Assembly (NCBI GenBank): GCA_036852015.1
Contig: JAANDG010000547.1
Location: 35,352 to 99,351, forward strand
Direction of reading: 5' to 3'
From: Pelodera strongyloides
Lineage: Eukaryota > Nematoda > Chromadorea > Rhabditida > Rhabditidae
Length of the DNA stretch: 64,000 nt
Part shown: one piece after another, positions 23,801 to 35,586 of the stretch
How the letters are laid out: the number at the start of each line of letters is the position of its first letter
Position numbering within the stretch: position 1 is the first letter of the stretch
The notes under the pieces: generated by a model
What the model saw: only the letters and a program-made list of their open reading frames with translations
Databases searched by the model: none
What the model was told of the DNA's origin: nothing
Position numbers and translations under genes: made by a program

Positions 23801-26351
23801 ATGCATGCGAAGAGTGACCTGAGTAAGAGTTAGTTTACCACACTGTAACGTGAACAATACACTAATTACCCATATAGATTATTATTAATTGACTACTGTA
23901 CGTCCCATGACACTACACACAACTCGAATTGAGGCTATATTGTCATATTTTACACTCCAACAACAGTACAAAGGCAGTTCTGGTAAGAAAAATGCACAGA
24001 AACAGAAAAATAAGGTACTAACACTACGCACGTTATGTATCCCTCAATCACTGCAACTTTACAGGAAGTTTGCATTTTCTCAAAGAACTAAAAGGCCACA
24101 TTATTAAATCATAATTGTTTACCTTGACATGGATCCCTCTCAATTTACTCAAACGGCGTCATCCCATGAACACTTTCGTAGTCGTAATACGTAGAAGGAA
24201 TATGCGCTAGTGTGGGCGAACAGATCTAAGATGCGCCATTACATATAAAACATATTTAGTTTTACGAAAGATCCGTATTATAGTGTCGGGCATACTTTTC
24301 AAACAGACCAAAACGTGTCCCTGAGTTAAAGCGAAATACTGGCCGGGTTTTGAAACGCAAACATTATCATTCTTATGATGCTAATGCGATGACATGAATT
24401 AGAATAAAAAATCGAGTAAATTAGCATAAATACGTAAGGACTCAGTTGTCCACGATGCGTTTCAAAAAATGGCCGGTAGTTCGACAAATAAGGTTCTACA
24501 GCAAAACGTCAAAAAAATTTCTTCAGACTACGCTGAAGAAAAATTTAGACTACGCGAGACGGGTATGGGAATCCGACCACCAATTGAGCCACAATTAATG
24601 AAACAAAATAAAACTGAATAAAGTACCTGATGAAGAGCAGGTGACAGTAGCGAGTAGTGTCCTGTGAGACAATCCAGTCATTTCTGAAACAACTAATAAA
24701 TGTAATAAATTTCCCTTAAATTGTGTTTCCTCCCCCACTTCAGTATCCTGCAAATAAAACACCACCAAGGGCGAGGGCAATGCTGGTTCCGAAAAAAAAT
24801 TTATTGAATGAAAGTGCCAAGCGGTTTAGTGGTTATAAGGTAGAACAGAAATGAGAAGGTAGTCAAAACACAAAACGTACGTTCTTCAGCCATCCAACGT
24901 GTGTATCAGCTTGGCGTATTCAGAAATTCAGAGGGAACGGGTTTCGTTGTGCGTTCTCTAAAATATCTAATGAAAATCGGTTGTTCTAAATAAACAGGCA
25001 GCTGAAATACAATACATATAAAGCCGAACATATGTAATGTCAAAGAATTCCAAAGTCCCCCGCCCCTGAGTGCAACTGCAACACATTTATCCCCCCAATT
25101 CCCCCCTGTTAAAAAAAATTCCTGTTAAAAAAAACATTAGCACAAAATAATAAATAAGCAAAATAAACATGGTAAACGAAAAAAAAATACACACAAAAAA
25201 AGAACTTTGCAAAAAACTCAGAAAAAAATGAACCGTGCATTTTGTTCAAAACCGTGAAATGCACGGTTAGTGCGAACAAGGCGGCATGCATGACCGGCAA
25301 TACCGTACTCAAAAAATCATGCCTGCCGCACGATTGACGGCATGCATGCTTTTTGACTAAAATGACCGCATGCATGCGGAAGTTCAGCCATGAAGGATCT
25401 AAACACTCAGAATTGATTTTTTTTTGTCCATTGTTTAGGTTTAAAGTACTACTGGTTATCGCAAGGAAGTTCCAAAATCTTTTAATGTTACATACAATGA
25501 GGAGATCCATTTGACTGTCAACCATCGCCTTGTCAAATTCGTTCTGACCAGCAAGCCCTAAATATTAATGTGTATTTGATTTGAACCGGTAGGTCGGTTT
25601 TACCGGTCCCGGTCGGTTCCCGTTTGGTCCCAATACCGGTCAGTTTTTATAATGCATCGTGGACAACTGCTAACTAAGTTACTCGAATTTAGCTCGATTT
25701 TTTATTCTAATTTATGGTCATTCGCATAAGCATAAGAATACTGGTGTACTCGATGTGTTTCAAAAACCGGCCGGATTTCGCTTTGAGTATGGGTACATGA
25801 GTATGTGTCTATAAATGATTGCATCCCTGAATCAGCACTTATTCCTAAGGACATGCCTACATGTTTAATATATTCTGAACGTATTAACAAAGACATGAGG
25901 ATGTTCAAAAAGTAATCACCAAATTTCTCCCCCAGATATCGCGCAATTGCCACAGATTCTGCCAGAAACTGCCCATCGACTTCAAGAATTGGAGCCTTTC
26001 CGAAGACGAAAATTGGTTCTGAAAGTAAATATTAAAAAATGTTGTATTCATACAATATTGCAGACAAATTAAACAGTTGAGACATGAAATGGGATTTTCA
26101 ACCTAGTTTCGTCATATTGATTGGTTAAGTACACCGTAAAAGATTACAGTGGTATTCAACAGTCGTAATCCTCCCTAGAGGTCGATTTGAATTGCATCCG
26201 ATCCAAAAATTAGCATACCATTCTTGACAGTCTCCCACTCAGAAAATGAGAATCTCCTGTCAGTATATTCAACGCCTGCCAGAGAAAATAACATCCGAAG
26301 GGGCTCGGCTCTACCGAATAGGTCGAAGTAGTGGAGTGTGTAGTGCACCAT
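20892..26351 (-). CDS. Sigma-class glutathione S-transferase, copy 2
   Basis: Seven minus-strand exons (26219-26351, 25920-26018, 25496-25557, 22762-22818, 22573-22671, 21312-21407, 20892-20972) join in phase into 208 residues. Exon lengths equal those of GST copy 1 except exon 4, which is two codons shorter, so the two arose by duplication of one gene. The start L-H-Y-F-D-L-F-G-R-A-E-P-L-R keeps the catalytic tyrosine. K-A-P-I-L-E-V-D-G and A-E-S-V-A-I-A-R-Y-L form the glutathione site, and I-T-I-A-D-V-G-V-F is the N-capping box. An acceptor-like TTTTTTAG lies nine bases before the ATG. Introns 3 (22819-25495) and 5 (21408-22572) are swollen by repeats, including a 0.9 kb minisatellite. All splice sites and the frame remain intact. 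Confidence 0.92.
21022..21193. mobile_element. Palindromic TTAA MITE, family A, copy 4
   Basis: TTAA flanks both ends. The left repeat has small changes (AGGCGTAATACGGGCCGG); the right one is intact. It lies in intron 6 of GST copy 2. Confidence 0.85.
21462..22372. repeat. 29-bp minisatellite in intron 5 of GST copy 2
   Basis: About 30 units of a 29-base repeat, core GGCGGGCAACCTGCACGCCA then GAATCCAAC. The period is not a multiple of three and the unit has no stop in several frames. Open frames of up to 298 codons therefore arise on both strands, and these are not genes. At 21619-21660 the unit is inverted and forms a hairpin around TTTTTAG. A block of about 178 bases is repeated as a higher-order unit (from 21693 and again from 21871). 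Confidence 0.95.
22960..23824. mobile_element. GCATGC-rich element with ACTCAGGTCAC ends
   Basis: The block starts ACTCAGGTCAC and ends GTGACCTGAGT. It carries many GCATGCATGC palindromes near both ends (22976-23080 and 23400-23815) with an AT-rich middle. It lies in intron 3 of GST copy 2. The inverted termini and subterminal repeats suggest a non-autonomous DNA transposon. The superfamily is unknown. Confidence 0.6.
24326..24484. mobile_element. Palindromic TTAA MITE, family A, copy 5
   Basis: The left end TTAAAGCGAAATACTGGCCG is good. The right end has decayed to TGGCCGGTAGTTCG. It lies in intron 3 of GST copy 2. Confidence 0.7.
25225..25397. repeat. Inverted partial copy of the GCATGC element
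   Basis: The segment with GCCTGCCGCACGATTGACGG and GACCGCATGCATGCGGAAG is the reverse complement of 23388-23540. It is therefore a second, truncated and opposite copy in the same intron. Confidence 0.65.
25628..25785. mobile_element. Degenerate family A MITE, copy 6
   Basis: The right end AAAAACCGGCCGGATTTCGC is clear and the left end is diverged (CAATACCGGTCAG). It lies in intron 2 of GST copy 2. Confidence 0.55.
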
Positions 26352-26360
26352 TGCTGCTTA

Positions 26361-27258
26361 CTAAAAAATCACCTTTACATGCCGATCAGTGCCCACAACA
26401 TTAAAGCCGTATTGTATCTACGATGGGAAATTTGCATATGATACGAATTTACTATGTATCCTATGCAAATTTTTGGTGCGCGTCCGCAGCTTCCGGCACC
26501 AAATTAAAAATACAGAAATGGAATTGATGAGCGCACGATACATTTTATAAATACAACAAATAAAAAAGTGAGATCTAGATCTAGGGAACCTATCGGGGTA
26601 GGCAGCCTTTCTCTCTCTAGTGTAGTGTATTTATCTCCAAAATGTCAATATTTGCCAACGTTTCCCAGTGAAATAATCTCTGGAAACTTACTGATAGCAG
26701 GAGGTTGAAAATTTTCACGTGACCATGTCAGGACATGTTTATAGGTGAAACTTCTTGAAGTTACCAATAAATGATATGTCAGGAATATGCACAAACCAGA
26801 CGAGTGAAGCTCATTCATGGAACCAACAATTTAAACAAGTGGTGAGACTCGCATTCTCCTCTCGTTTTTGTTCATAGCATTTTCTATGATGCGGGTAAAT
26901 TTCAAAGATATTGCAAAATTACGGTAGGTTGGCACACGATTTTGCGATTGATACTTCGACGGAAAAAGCACGTTTTTGGGATACTTGGAAACGCTCAATA
27001 ATGTAAGGATTCCCACCCCCGATGAATTTTTTTATTTATCGATGTCTGGGGGTGGGAAAAACATTTCAATATTCCAAAATCACAAGGGCGACGCAAGCAA
27101 TCTTAAAACAACAAAATTATTGGGTGGTTTTCCTTGCTCCTCGCTTGCTGTCTTTTAGACACATCCTTTCGAAATCCGAGGCGCATACAAGTCGGTCAAA
27201 TTTCCCCGAAATACATTAGTTAACACTGGGGAAAAACATTCCAATATTACAAAATCAG
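26361..27258. other. Region between GST copy 2 and the duplicated block
   Basis: No gene was recognised. It begins at the acceptor of GST copy 2 and holds a one-sided family B-prime fragment (26401-26503, TTAAAGCCGTATTGTA). A loose direct repeat of GGGAAAAACATTCCAATATT appears near 27051 and 27230. Plus-strand frames of 60 and 65 codons near 27000 have no supporting features. Confidence 0.5.
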
Positions 27259-27776
27259 ACATACTACATTTAAAGGTATGGAACTAATGTCAAACATCAC
27301 TGCCGGTACCGTGTCCGGGTAAAAATCTGAAAAATTCTAAAATAATCATGTTGACCTATATCAATTTAACTCGAAAATCGTACTATGTCGGAAACACAGA
27401 CGCCAAAGTAGACGACTAACCACTAAACAATTATCCGCATGACATTGTCCTTGTTTTGTGTCTTGCACTTCACCAATACCAAGGGAAATCACGTCATCCA
27501 TCACGTGGAGCAGATCGAGCATATTGCGGGAATGAATCCAGCATTAGTCATTGAGAGAGAAACTAATCAAGTCATTAGTTCGTAAATTACCTTACTGTAA
27601 GCACAAGTGCTCCCCTTGAATAAAATGTAAATCCTTGCAATTAGCCTGATACAATGGCAATTAACATTTCACTCACACAAATTACCCGCAATTCCCGTGT
27701 TTCTTAAAGCAACGATTTCATGCACATAGCTGACTAATGACACTAAAGGCATACAATTTTGAACACATAATTAGAT

Positions 27777-29791
27777 GTAGCAGATCGTCAATTTACAACG
27801 GTCATAGGAAAGCAACTTGATTCAGCGTTCTCATGCACAACACTTTGCTGTTCGATTCATTCCGCCCATTATTTGCTAGCTATAGGTAACTAGGAACATT
27901 TACGTTATCTTCCCATTTCGCTGCGTACCTGAGGAGCATCAGGTCGGCTGTTTAGAGGTGAGTTGCCTGCTTGGTATTCTTGGTGAGAATACTGTATTAT
28001 TCAGCTGTATACACATATATGACGAGAAATGAGCAAATGAAGACATAGACAAAACACAAAATAGTACTTCTGACAAAATCAAAACATCAAAAATCTGCAA
28101 ATCTGCCGATTATGGTCAAAATTACACGAACATACAGATACACCAATTTAGGGTGTTCGTAACCTAACTACGTAGCACTTTGATATCTGCTCCATTCATA
28201 GATGCTACATACGCTATCTCATCTCATCTTGCAACTTAGCTAATATTTCACACAACCAATTTTCTTGTGTTATTCATCAGGCTGCCTTCCCTTACAGACC
28301 ACGTTTCTGCCTTTGGTCCACCTTCGCCCTTTCTCTCGTACTAATACTCTTCTCCTAGTATTCAAAATCAACAATGAGTTTCCTTTAGAGCTCGGCACTT
28401 ACCAGAATATCCATCAAATCCATATCAACGAATGTAATTGGTTTGCATCATTTAGACATCATTGACAGGTTCCTGTACCAGATCATTTTCACTTATCAGA
28501 ACGAGCTAATAATTCTTAGTAATAGGCAAAGCCCGCAACGGGGATGTCGACGATCTAAACCCTAAGTCCAAACTGACAGAGTATTGGATATACTATAATA
28601 CATTGGGTGTCAACCATTCATTGTTGGTGCTACGAAAGAACTCTTGAGCTGCATTTCCCAGTACCAAAGCGCTATACACCTATCGGCTGGGATTGGTCCA
28701 GTGAATGCACTGATCAGGCAGACACCGGTGAGTGACAACAGCCGTCGCCCAGTACCTAGTCTGAAGTGAGGGGACCGTATGCGGCTCACCAACTAGGCGC
28801 CTCCCTTCGGCATTTACTTCTGCGGCGATTAAGTGGGATAGCTGGTCTTAAAACCAAAAACCAAAAACCAAAAACTCCCGTCAATAACTCACTAAACTAA
28901 ACAATAGCGACTTGGTACTGGGAAATGTAGCTCAATAATTCTTTCGCAGCCCCAACAGTGAATCGTTGGCACCCAATGTATTATAGTATGGCCAAAACTC
29001 TGTCTGTCTGTTTCAACATAAGGGTTAGGTCGTCGCACATGCCCCTTGCAAGTTTTGCCTATACTAAGAATTATTAGCTCGTGTAATAAGTTAAAATGAT
29101 CTAGTACAGGAACCTGTCAATGATTTCTATATGATGCAGACTAATTACATTTGTTGACATTTATTTGATCATAGATTGGTAAGTGCCGAACTCTAAAGGA
29201 AACTCATTGTTGATGTTGAATATTAGAAGAAGAGTGCTAGTACGAGAGAAAGATTGAAGGTGGACGAAGGCAGAAACATGGTATGTACGGGGAAGGCAGC
29301 CTGATGAATATCGCAAGAAAATTGTTTGTGTGAGATATCAGCTAAGTTACTAAATGAGATATCGTAGGTAACATGGAAGTATGGAACAGCGTACAGAGTA
29401 TTACACGTTTAGTTTACTGACACCCTAAATTGGTGTATCTGCATGTACGAGTAATTTTAACAATAATTGACAGATTTCCAATGTATTTATTTAGTCAGAA
29501 GGCCTATTTTTGTGTTGTGACTATGCCTTTATTTGCACAGTTCTCGTAATATATGTAAATGCAGCAGAGAAATACAGGATCCACCTCATATGAATCGTTA
29601 AGCTGGCAACTCAACTCAGAAAACGGACATGATACTCCTCACGTCACGCACAGAGCGAAATGGAAAAAAATAACGCGAAGTTTCCTTTTTATCTAGGCTA
29701 GCAACGAATGGTCGGAATAAATTGAACGAAAAAATGCTGTGAGGTTCCTGAATCAAGTTGCTATGACTAATGACAATTGACGATCTGCTAC
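27777..29791. repeat. Foldback structure with arms of about 0.9 kb, copy A
   Basis: The left arm from GTAGCAGATCGTCAATT pairs along its length with a right arm ending AATTGACGATCTGCTAC. The arms close at GGTACTGGGAAATG near 28666 and 28911, leaving a loop of about 240 bases. Arms are diverged but clearly inverted. The loop contains a tandem AAACCAAAA run. No transposase frame is seen. Confidence 0.75.
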
Positions 29792-29949
29792 TTCTTCCGT
29801 TGCCGATTTGTTCAAGTAGATGATGTGCTCGACAGCGATGTTACTTATGAAACGTTGAATTGTCTCGTATGCTTAGAGTAAGTATTTTTTGTTGGGGCTG
29901 TGGACAGAAGTAATTATGTTATGCGCTAAATTACGCAACTTCAGGCCCC

Positions 29950-30225
29950 TAAGGGCGCGTTCGGGTTGCTCTTTCCGAAAGGAAAACATGCAAATTTATC
30001 GTTCGGGTTGGATCTTTCCGAAAGGATTTAATGCTTTGAGAAAGCAAAAAACACAGTATGAATTTGCATGTTGAACATGCAAATGTATGAATTAGCATGG
30101 TTAACATGCAAATTCATACTGTATTTTTGGGTTTCTCAAAGCATTAAATCCTTTCGGAAACAGCCAACCCGAACGATAAATTTGCATGTTTTCCTTTCGG
30201 AAAGAGCAACCCGAACGCGCCCTTA
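29950..30225. mobile_element. PIF/Harbinger-like MITE, family H, copy 2
   Basis: Ends are AAGGGCGCGTTCGGGTTG and its inverse. A second inverted layer uses CTTTCCGAAAGGA and TTTGCATG. Copy B has a plain CCTAATGACTC at the matching point (43556), so this is an insertion into copy A. Confidence 0.8.
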
Positions 30226-30332
30226 TGACTCAGGTCAGTTAGAAAACGATGTGGAGAAAACAGATAAATACAAAATAATGATCCCTCAAGATAGCCTCGA
30301 TAACTGGGTTGCAATGAGCATAAGCCTGTGAC

Positions 30333-30900
30333 TGGGGTAGAATTGAAGAACACTACTCCCTGGATTGAAGAACACTACCCCTTTTTGAAAAATATTATCC
30401 CATGCAAAATAATACCCCCATTTTACAAAATACTACCCCCATGTCTTTACAAAATACTAACCCTTTCTAGTGGGTTAGTGTTATTCAATTGGTGGGGTAG
30501 TGCTCTTCAATGGTGGGATAGTCATATTCAATGGTGGGGTAGTCATATTCAATGGTGGGGGTAGTATTTTGTAATTTTTCCCACGGGGTAGTAAAAGCCA
30601 ATGGGTGGGGGTAATATTTTGTAAGAAGGGGGTAGTATTTTCACATGTTGGGGGTAGCGTAATTCAAGATTACCTAGAGTTTGAAGATCACTACCCCACA
30701 ATTGAAGAGCACTACCCCTTTCTTACAATTTACTACCCCTTGACTGGGGGTGATAAAATGTCAAAAGGGGTAGTGTTCTTCAATGGTGGGGTAGGGTAGT
30801 ACTTTGCATGTTACAAAATGCTACCCCCATACGTTTGGGGTAGTATATTTAAAATTTGGGTAGAATTCTTCAGTGGGGTAGCATTCTTCTTCAATTCAAG
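30333..30900. repeat. GGGGTAGT / ACTACCCC low-complexity block
   Basis: Irregular repeats of GGGGTAGT and its complement, mixed with short unique words, fill this block. It is absent from copy B. It is bracketed by a direct repeat of about 43 bases (CAAGATAGCCTCGATAACTG onward at 30289 and 30898). The array is not the TTAGGC nematode telomere repeat. Confidence 0.75.
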
Positions 30901-33900
30901 ATAGCCTCGATAACTGGATTGCAATGAGCATAAGCATGTGACAGGTTGCCGAGCATTTGGAGATGGTTTTTGAGAAAAAACACACCCCTTTCACTAAATG
31001 GTCCTTTTTCGCTAAAAACCGTCACCAAAAGGAAGAAAAGGAACTTATCTTGCAATTGTTGTGCCCGCAACGCCAATTTGGTCCTTTTGCTGCTTCACAG
31101 TTCCACTTTTTTCCCGGTATGACTTGATATCACTTGATATGCACTTCACATACCATATCAGCTGAAAAAGATTCTTTCAGCAGTGAATAAATTAAGCCAG
31201 GCATAAACGTGAAAGAATGCAAAGTATAACTGTTTGTAAGGTGCAGCAAACAGGGAAAAATTTATGAAAGGATGTGTGCATAGCCGCAATGGAAAACTTC
31301 AAACTGTGTGAAAATGTTGAAGAAAAGGATAGGAAATAAATAAATGCATGTAGAAAAAAGAACAGTGCCTAAAGTAAACTCTCAGTAAATAAATTAAAGA
31401 GACGATGAATATACATAGAAGCAAAAGAGAAAACATTCATAAAACAAATAAAATAAACCAAGGAAAAACGTGTTTTCCAAGTGGATATGGCAAGAGACTG
31501 TTTCGAAAATTTAAATATGATTATTTTCCTTCACTCGCTCGTATTCTAATCCCAATTAGAATGCGAGGGTTATGCTAATTTTTTCGGATTCTGGGCCGGT
31601 CGCACGTAGAACCTAAAACTCGCTTGAGTTCAAAAGTACGTTTCAGCGCATATAGACAAGCAGCCGAGCTTTCCAAAAAGTGTGTTTCAATCCAAATAAA
31701 GGGTGGATTTCAATACTCCGCAAAACATGGGCTGTTTTAGAATTTATCTGTTCAAACTGTGGAGATGTATTCACTTTGCAGGGAAAATACTGACAAAAAT
31801 TATTAATTCTTGGGCATTTTTCATTATTGAACACAATTTGATATTGAAGTAGCGTTCCCATATGTTTTCCATTCAAAGATTCGAAGTATTTTTTGACGCA
31901 CAAACGTATCAACCTGGAACGAAAAATGGAACCTTTTCGCTTACGCACAACCAACTCCGGTATAACCGTAAGCGTAAGCCGATTCACACACTTATCTTAT
32001 CCAATCAAATCAACTTCGTTCTCGAACAGTTTATGCAAATGCCTTGACTACATTGAAAAGTGTTCCTCGAATCTGTCACTGTATGCTGGCAAGTCTGATT
32101 CCCGTACTTATCGAGTTATTTTGTTTTGAAAGAATAAATTCCTTTTGTCCTCCCATTGATTAATTACTTACATTTCTCTGTAATATTGCTACGCATAACC
32201 TTTTTTGGCCCCAAAATTGAATTTTGATCCAAAAATCCCAGTTTCAGCTCTGATTGAGTTGTGCATTTGTTCGCCTTCTATATTCTGCGGGAGTTTTAAT
32301 AATTCAGTCCGAAGAGGGGTCTTTGATGCAAGTATAACACACTTTTTTTCTGTAAAACCATTTGGTGACGGGCAGGACGAAGTGTTTTTTTTTGGTTGCG
32401 ATAAATATTTCGTCGTCCTGTGACGTACGTGCTTTATCCAGCATTTATTGGGTTCTTGCAATGCCTCGTCAGAAATAGACATATGTAGGCAGAGAAACCG
32501 AAAAATAAAAACACGTTGGTTCTTGGACAAAGACAATTTCTGGCCCAAGTTGTCGGTGGTGCAAAAACTGACAGTGTTATTTGGACCTATATTCTTTGCT
32601 CCCATATCCATGGAATTCAATATGATATCGTCCAATACTACGATACGACTTTATGTGTGGGGCAACCAGAATCCAGAATAATGGTCCTGCGGAACAAATG
32701 TTTCATGCAGTTGTAATACTTTTCTGCACGAAGCAAACGTAGTTCTTCTTCCGGGATGTTCCTTCATGAAACATATTTATAAATTTAATCTATACACTCG
32801 TATCATGCAAAGGTTTCATTGGCCTGTCAAAAAGTACTAGCTGACAGCTGCCTACAGTATCAGTTATAAATCACAGTCATATTTTCAAAACAACCAATTT
32901 TCTATGTCGCAAAAACCCTGATGTGCATGCCCCATGTTTCACATTACCAAAATCGTTTGTTACATTTTAAATGGCTATAGCCGTCGGCTGACAAATTACA
33001 CAGTCGTTACATGTTTGGGGGTTGAAAAAGGCCCTTTATTCTAGTTTTTTTTGTTGGAATAATGTTCTTGCTTGGCTGTTTTCTGCCTTACCAAACAGAG
33101 AAATGTTATCAAAGTAGTCCCACAAAACCTCCAGGGAATATAGTGTTTCGAAAAAATAAACGCCGAAAAACGGAGGCGAGTCTTTTTCCGGCAACCGATG
33201 CATTTTTTAGCAGTAGTGCACTTGTTGAGGGCATTTTCGAGAAATCATATTTTAGGGGGTTTCATTTTCGACGTGACTTCGTTTTGTTCTTCTCATATAT
33301 GGTATGCATATTTGTAACATACACAACTTATTGGTTTTGTGTGTAATTTTAACATTGTGAAAGTTTTGAACTATGTGAAAGAAATTTCTGTTTTCCGAAA
33401 CCTAACTATTTACGTTATTCTAAGGTAAAGCCATGTTGCTCTAGAAACTCTTCCAGACTTGACTGTGTCTCTCTCCCCTGCTCTCTCTCTCTCCTGCTCT
33501 CCCCCCTCTCTCTCTCTCTCTCTCTCCTGCTGTCTCTCTCTCTCCTTTACTGCGCTAGAGAAGAATTCCCTAGTTTAGAATAGAAACTGATCCCCCACAT
33601 CCATCTTCTATTGAACTTTGCGCAGAAACTCTCTTTCTAAGATTCTAAGTGTGTCTATGCCCCTCTGGGCATTTATTTGAAGAATCGCCTTAGGGGAGTG
33701 GTCCTAGGATTCTGGATTCCGAGACCTTGCACGTATCTCTTTGGGACATTAGGGCCTTTGGGACTTATAACTTATAGGAAGATGAAACTAGTCTGAACAC
33801 AAAAAATAGCAAAAGAACGTTTTGTGCTTAAAGTTTACAGCTAGTCTTTGTATGTCGCTCTTTACCTTTGTTGGGTTAGATTCATGCCGACTAATAGTAT

Positions 33901-34385
33901 ATGGACATATGGTACAATGTCTAGCAATAAGGAATTGTTAGTTGAAACGACATTTATTCCTTTCTAAAGTTTTACCACACCAAACTCGGGTATTACTAGG
34001 CAGAGCATAAGGCTTAAGAAAACGATTTTTTCAAGAATGTAAAAGTTTCTGGTTTCTATGTTTGGGTATGTTTTTCCTCCAACTTTCTGATTGGCTTTAT
34101 TCAGTAATGTAATTCCGAGTGCGCTCGTTCAAACATTTCTTTTTTATAGTAGGCATCCACCAATTCACTTTTTTTTACGCCTGAGGCGTCTTTCAATGCT
34201 GCGCAGGCAATACTACAAAAAAGTGTGCATACTTATAAGAAACGTCTGAAACGTATTGTCAGTAATTAATTTAATGGAAAATATTGTTTGGTGTACTTTG
34301 TGCAGTTGGTCCTTTAGTCCCTTCTCCGTTCCTTATTAATTAGTTCGCGCTAATTTTCCAACTGACCGCATGCGGCTCAATTAAT

Positions 34386-34833
34386 TTAAAGGGAGAGGCT
34401 CACGAGAAAAAAGTTTTCCTCAATTTACTTGCACAGACTGTCGGGAATCTCAGAAATATTATTGCGAAAACCGCATCTCTTTGCGTCTACAACTCGCAGA
34501 TATATTCTATGCCAAACAGTTCGGCCAGTAGTCTGAAACAATTTGTGCTCTTTTATGGCATTACAGTATTGGAAACGCTTTGTTATTATGGTAGTAATGT
34601 TCTTCATTCGTTTAACAATTATTATGTAGAGAAAGAATGCTAACGGACGGATATAAACTATAAAACGGTAGTTTAACCTTTCTGTACGGTGCCTGGCCGA
34701 ACTGCTTAGCATAGAATATCTCTGCGAGTTCACGATGCAAATAGATGCGGTTTTCACAGAAAATTTTGAGATTCCGGACAGTCTGTGCAAGTAAATTGAG
34801 GAAAACTTTTTTCTCGTGGGCCTCTCCCTTTAA
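34386..34833. mobile_element. Palindromic TTAA MITE, family C, copy 1
   Basis: It is bounded by TTAA on each side. Ends are AGGGAGAGGCTCACGAGAAA and the inverse. Arms contain CTTGCACAGA and TTCGGCCAG. Copy B has one TTAA at the matching site (47376-47379), so this is an insertion. Confidence 0.9.
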
Positions 34834-35012
34834 AGCGAAATACCGGCCGGTTTTTGAAACGCTTCTCAAGTACTTGCATTCCTATGCATTTATGCGAAGT
34901 GGGGTCTAATTGGGGTCTAGTTTTTATTCTAATTTTGGCTCATTTGCATATGCTGCATAATAAAGCAGGTGTACGCAATGCGTTTCAAAAACCGGCCAGT
35001 ATTTCGCTTTAA
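34830..35012. mobile_element. Palindromic TTAA MITE, family A, copy 7
   Basis: It shares the TTAA at 34830-34833 with the family C element to its left and ends in TTAA at 35009-35012. Ends are intact. Both elements are missing from copy B. Confidence 0.9.
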
Positions 35013-35427
35013 CGGCTCTTAATTGGTTAGATGTACTCGAAAATTATTAATAGGACAGCCGTATGGAAAAGTGACTCTATAGTAAGACTGCACAATATTT
35101 TCACTTTTTCACACTCTTTCTCTGTATTTTCTATATGAATTATATTTAAAAGTAAGAAAGTCGTATTTGGTTGTTTTCAACTGCATCAATTCATGGAATT
35201 ATTTCTGTTGTTCTGTTTTTGTTTTGTCATCGTGATGTTTTTGTTCCAGCATATCTTTTAATTAAGCTTATTTTCGGCATTAATTGAGTTCTTGTATCTT
35301 GTTTATTGCGCACACTCACAGAGAGCGATCTTTTTTTTGTAATAATACTATCTAAAATTACCATAAATTGCCAAACGAGGGAATATTTTTTAACTAAAAT
35401 GCACCAAAGTTCCATGTCACAAAATAT

Positions 35428-35586
35428 TTAAAGCGAAAATTGGAAAATTTGCATATGATAAGCAAATCCTATGTATCCTATGCAAATTTTGTACGATCGT
35501 CCACGGCAATCGTACAAATTAGCATAGGATACATAGGTTTGCTTATCACATGCAAATTTTCTAAAGAGGCTAGCATTTCGCTTTAA
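35428..35586. mobile_element. Palindromic TTAA MITE, family B, copy 1
   Basis: TTAA flanks both sides. Ends are AAGCGAAAATTGG and CTAGCATTTCGCT, and arms contain ATAAGCAAATCCTATGTATC. It is present at the same place in copy B (47817-47975), so it predates the duplication. Confidence 0.88.

Noticed and set aside
28610..28792. Minus frames in the foldback loop, also at 42250-42480
   Set aside because: The two copies do not keep the same frame, so these are unlikely to be coding.
33062..33346. Open frame M-F-L-L-G-C-F-L-P-Y, repeated at 45730-45957
   Set aside because: Conserved only because the DNA is duplicated. The frame ends at different points in the two copies and no splice sites or domain are seen.
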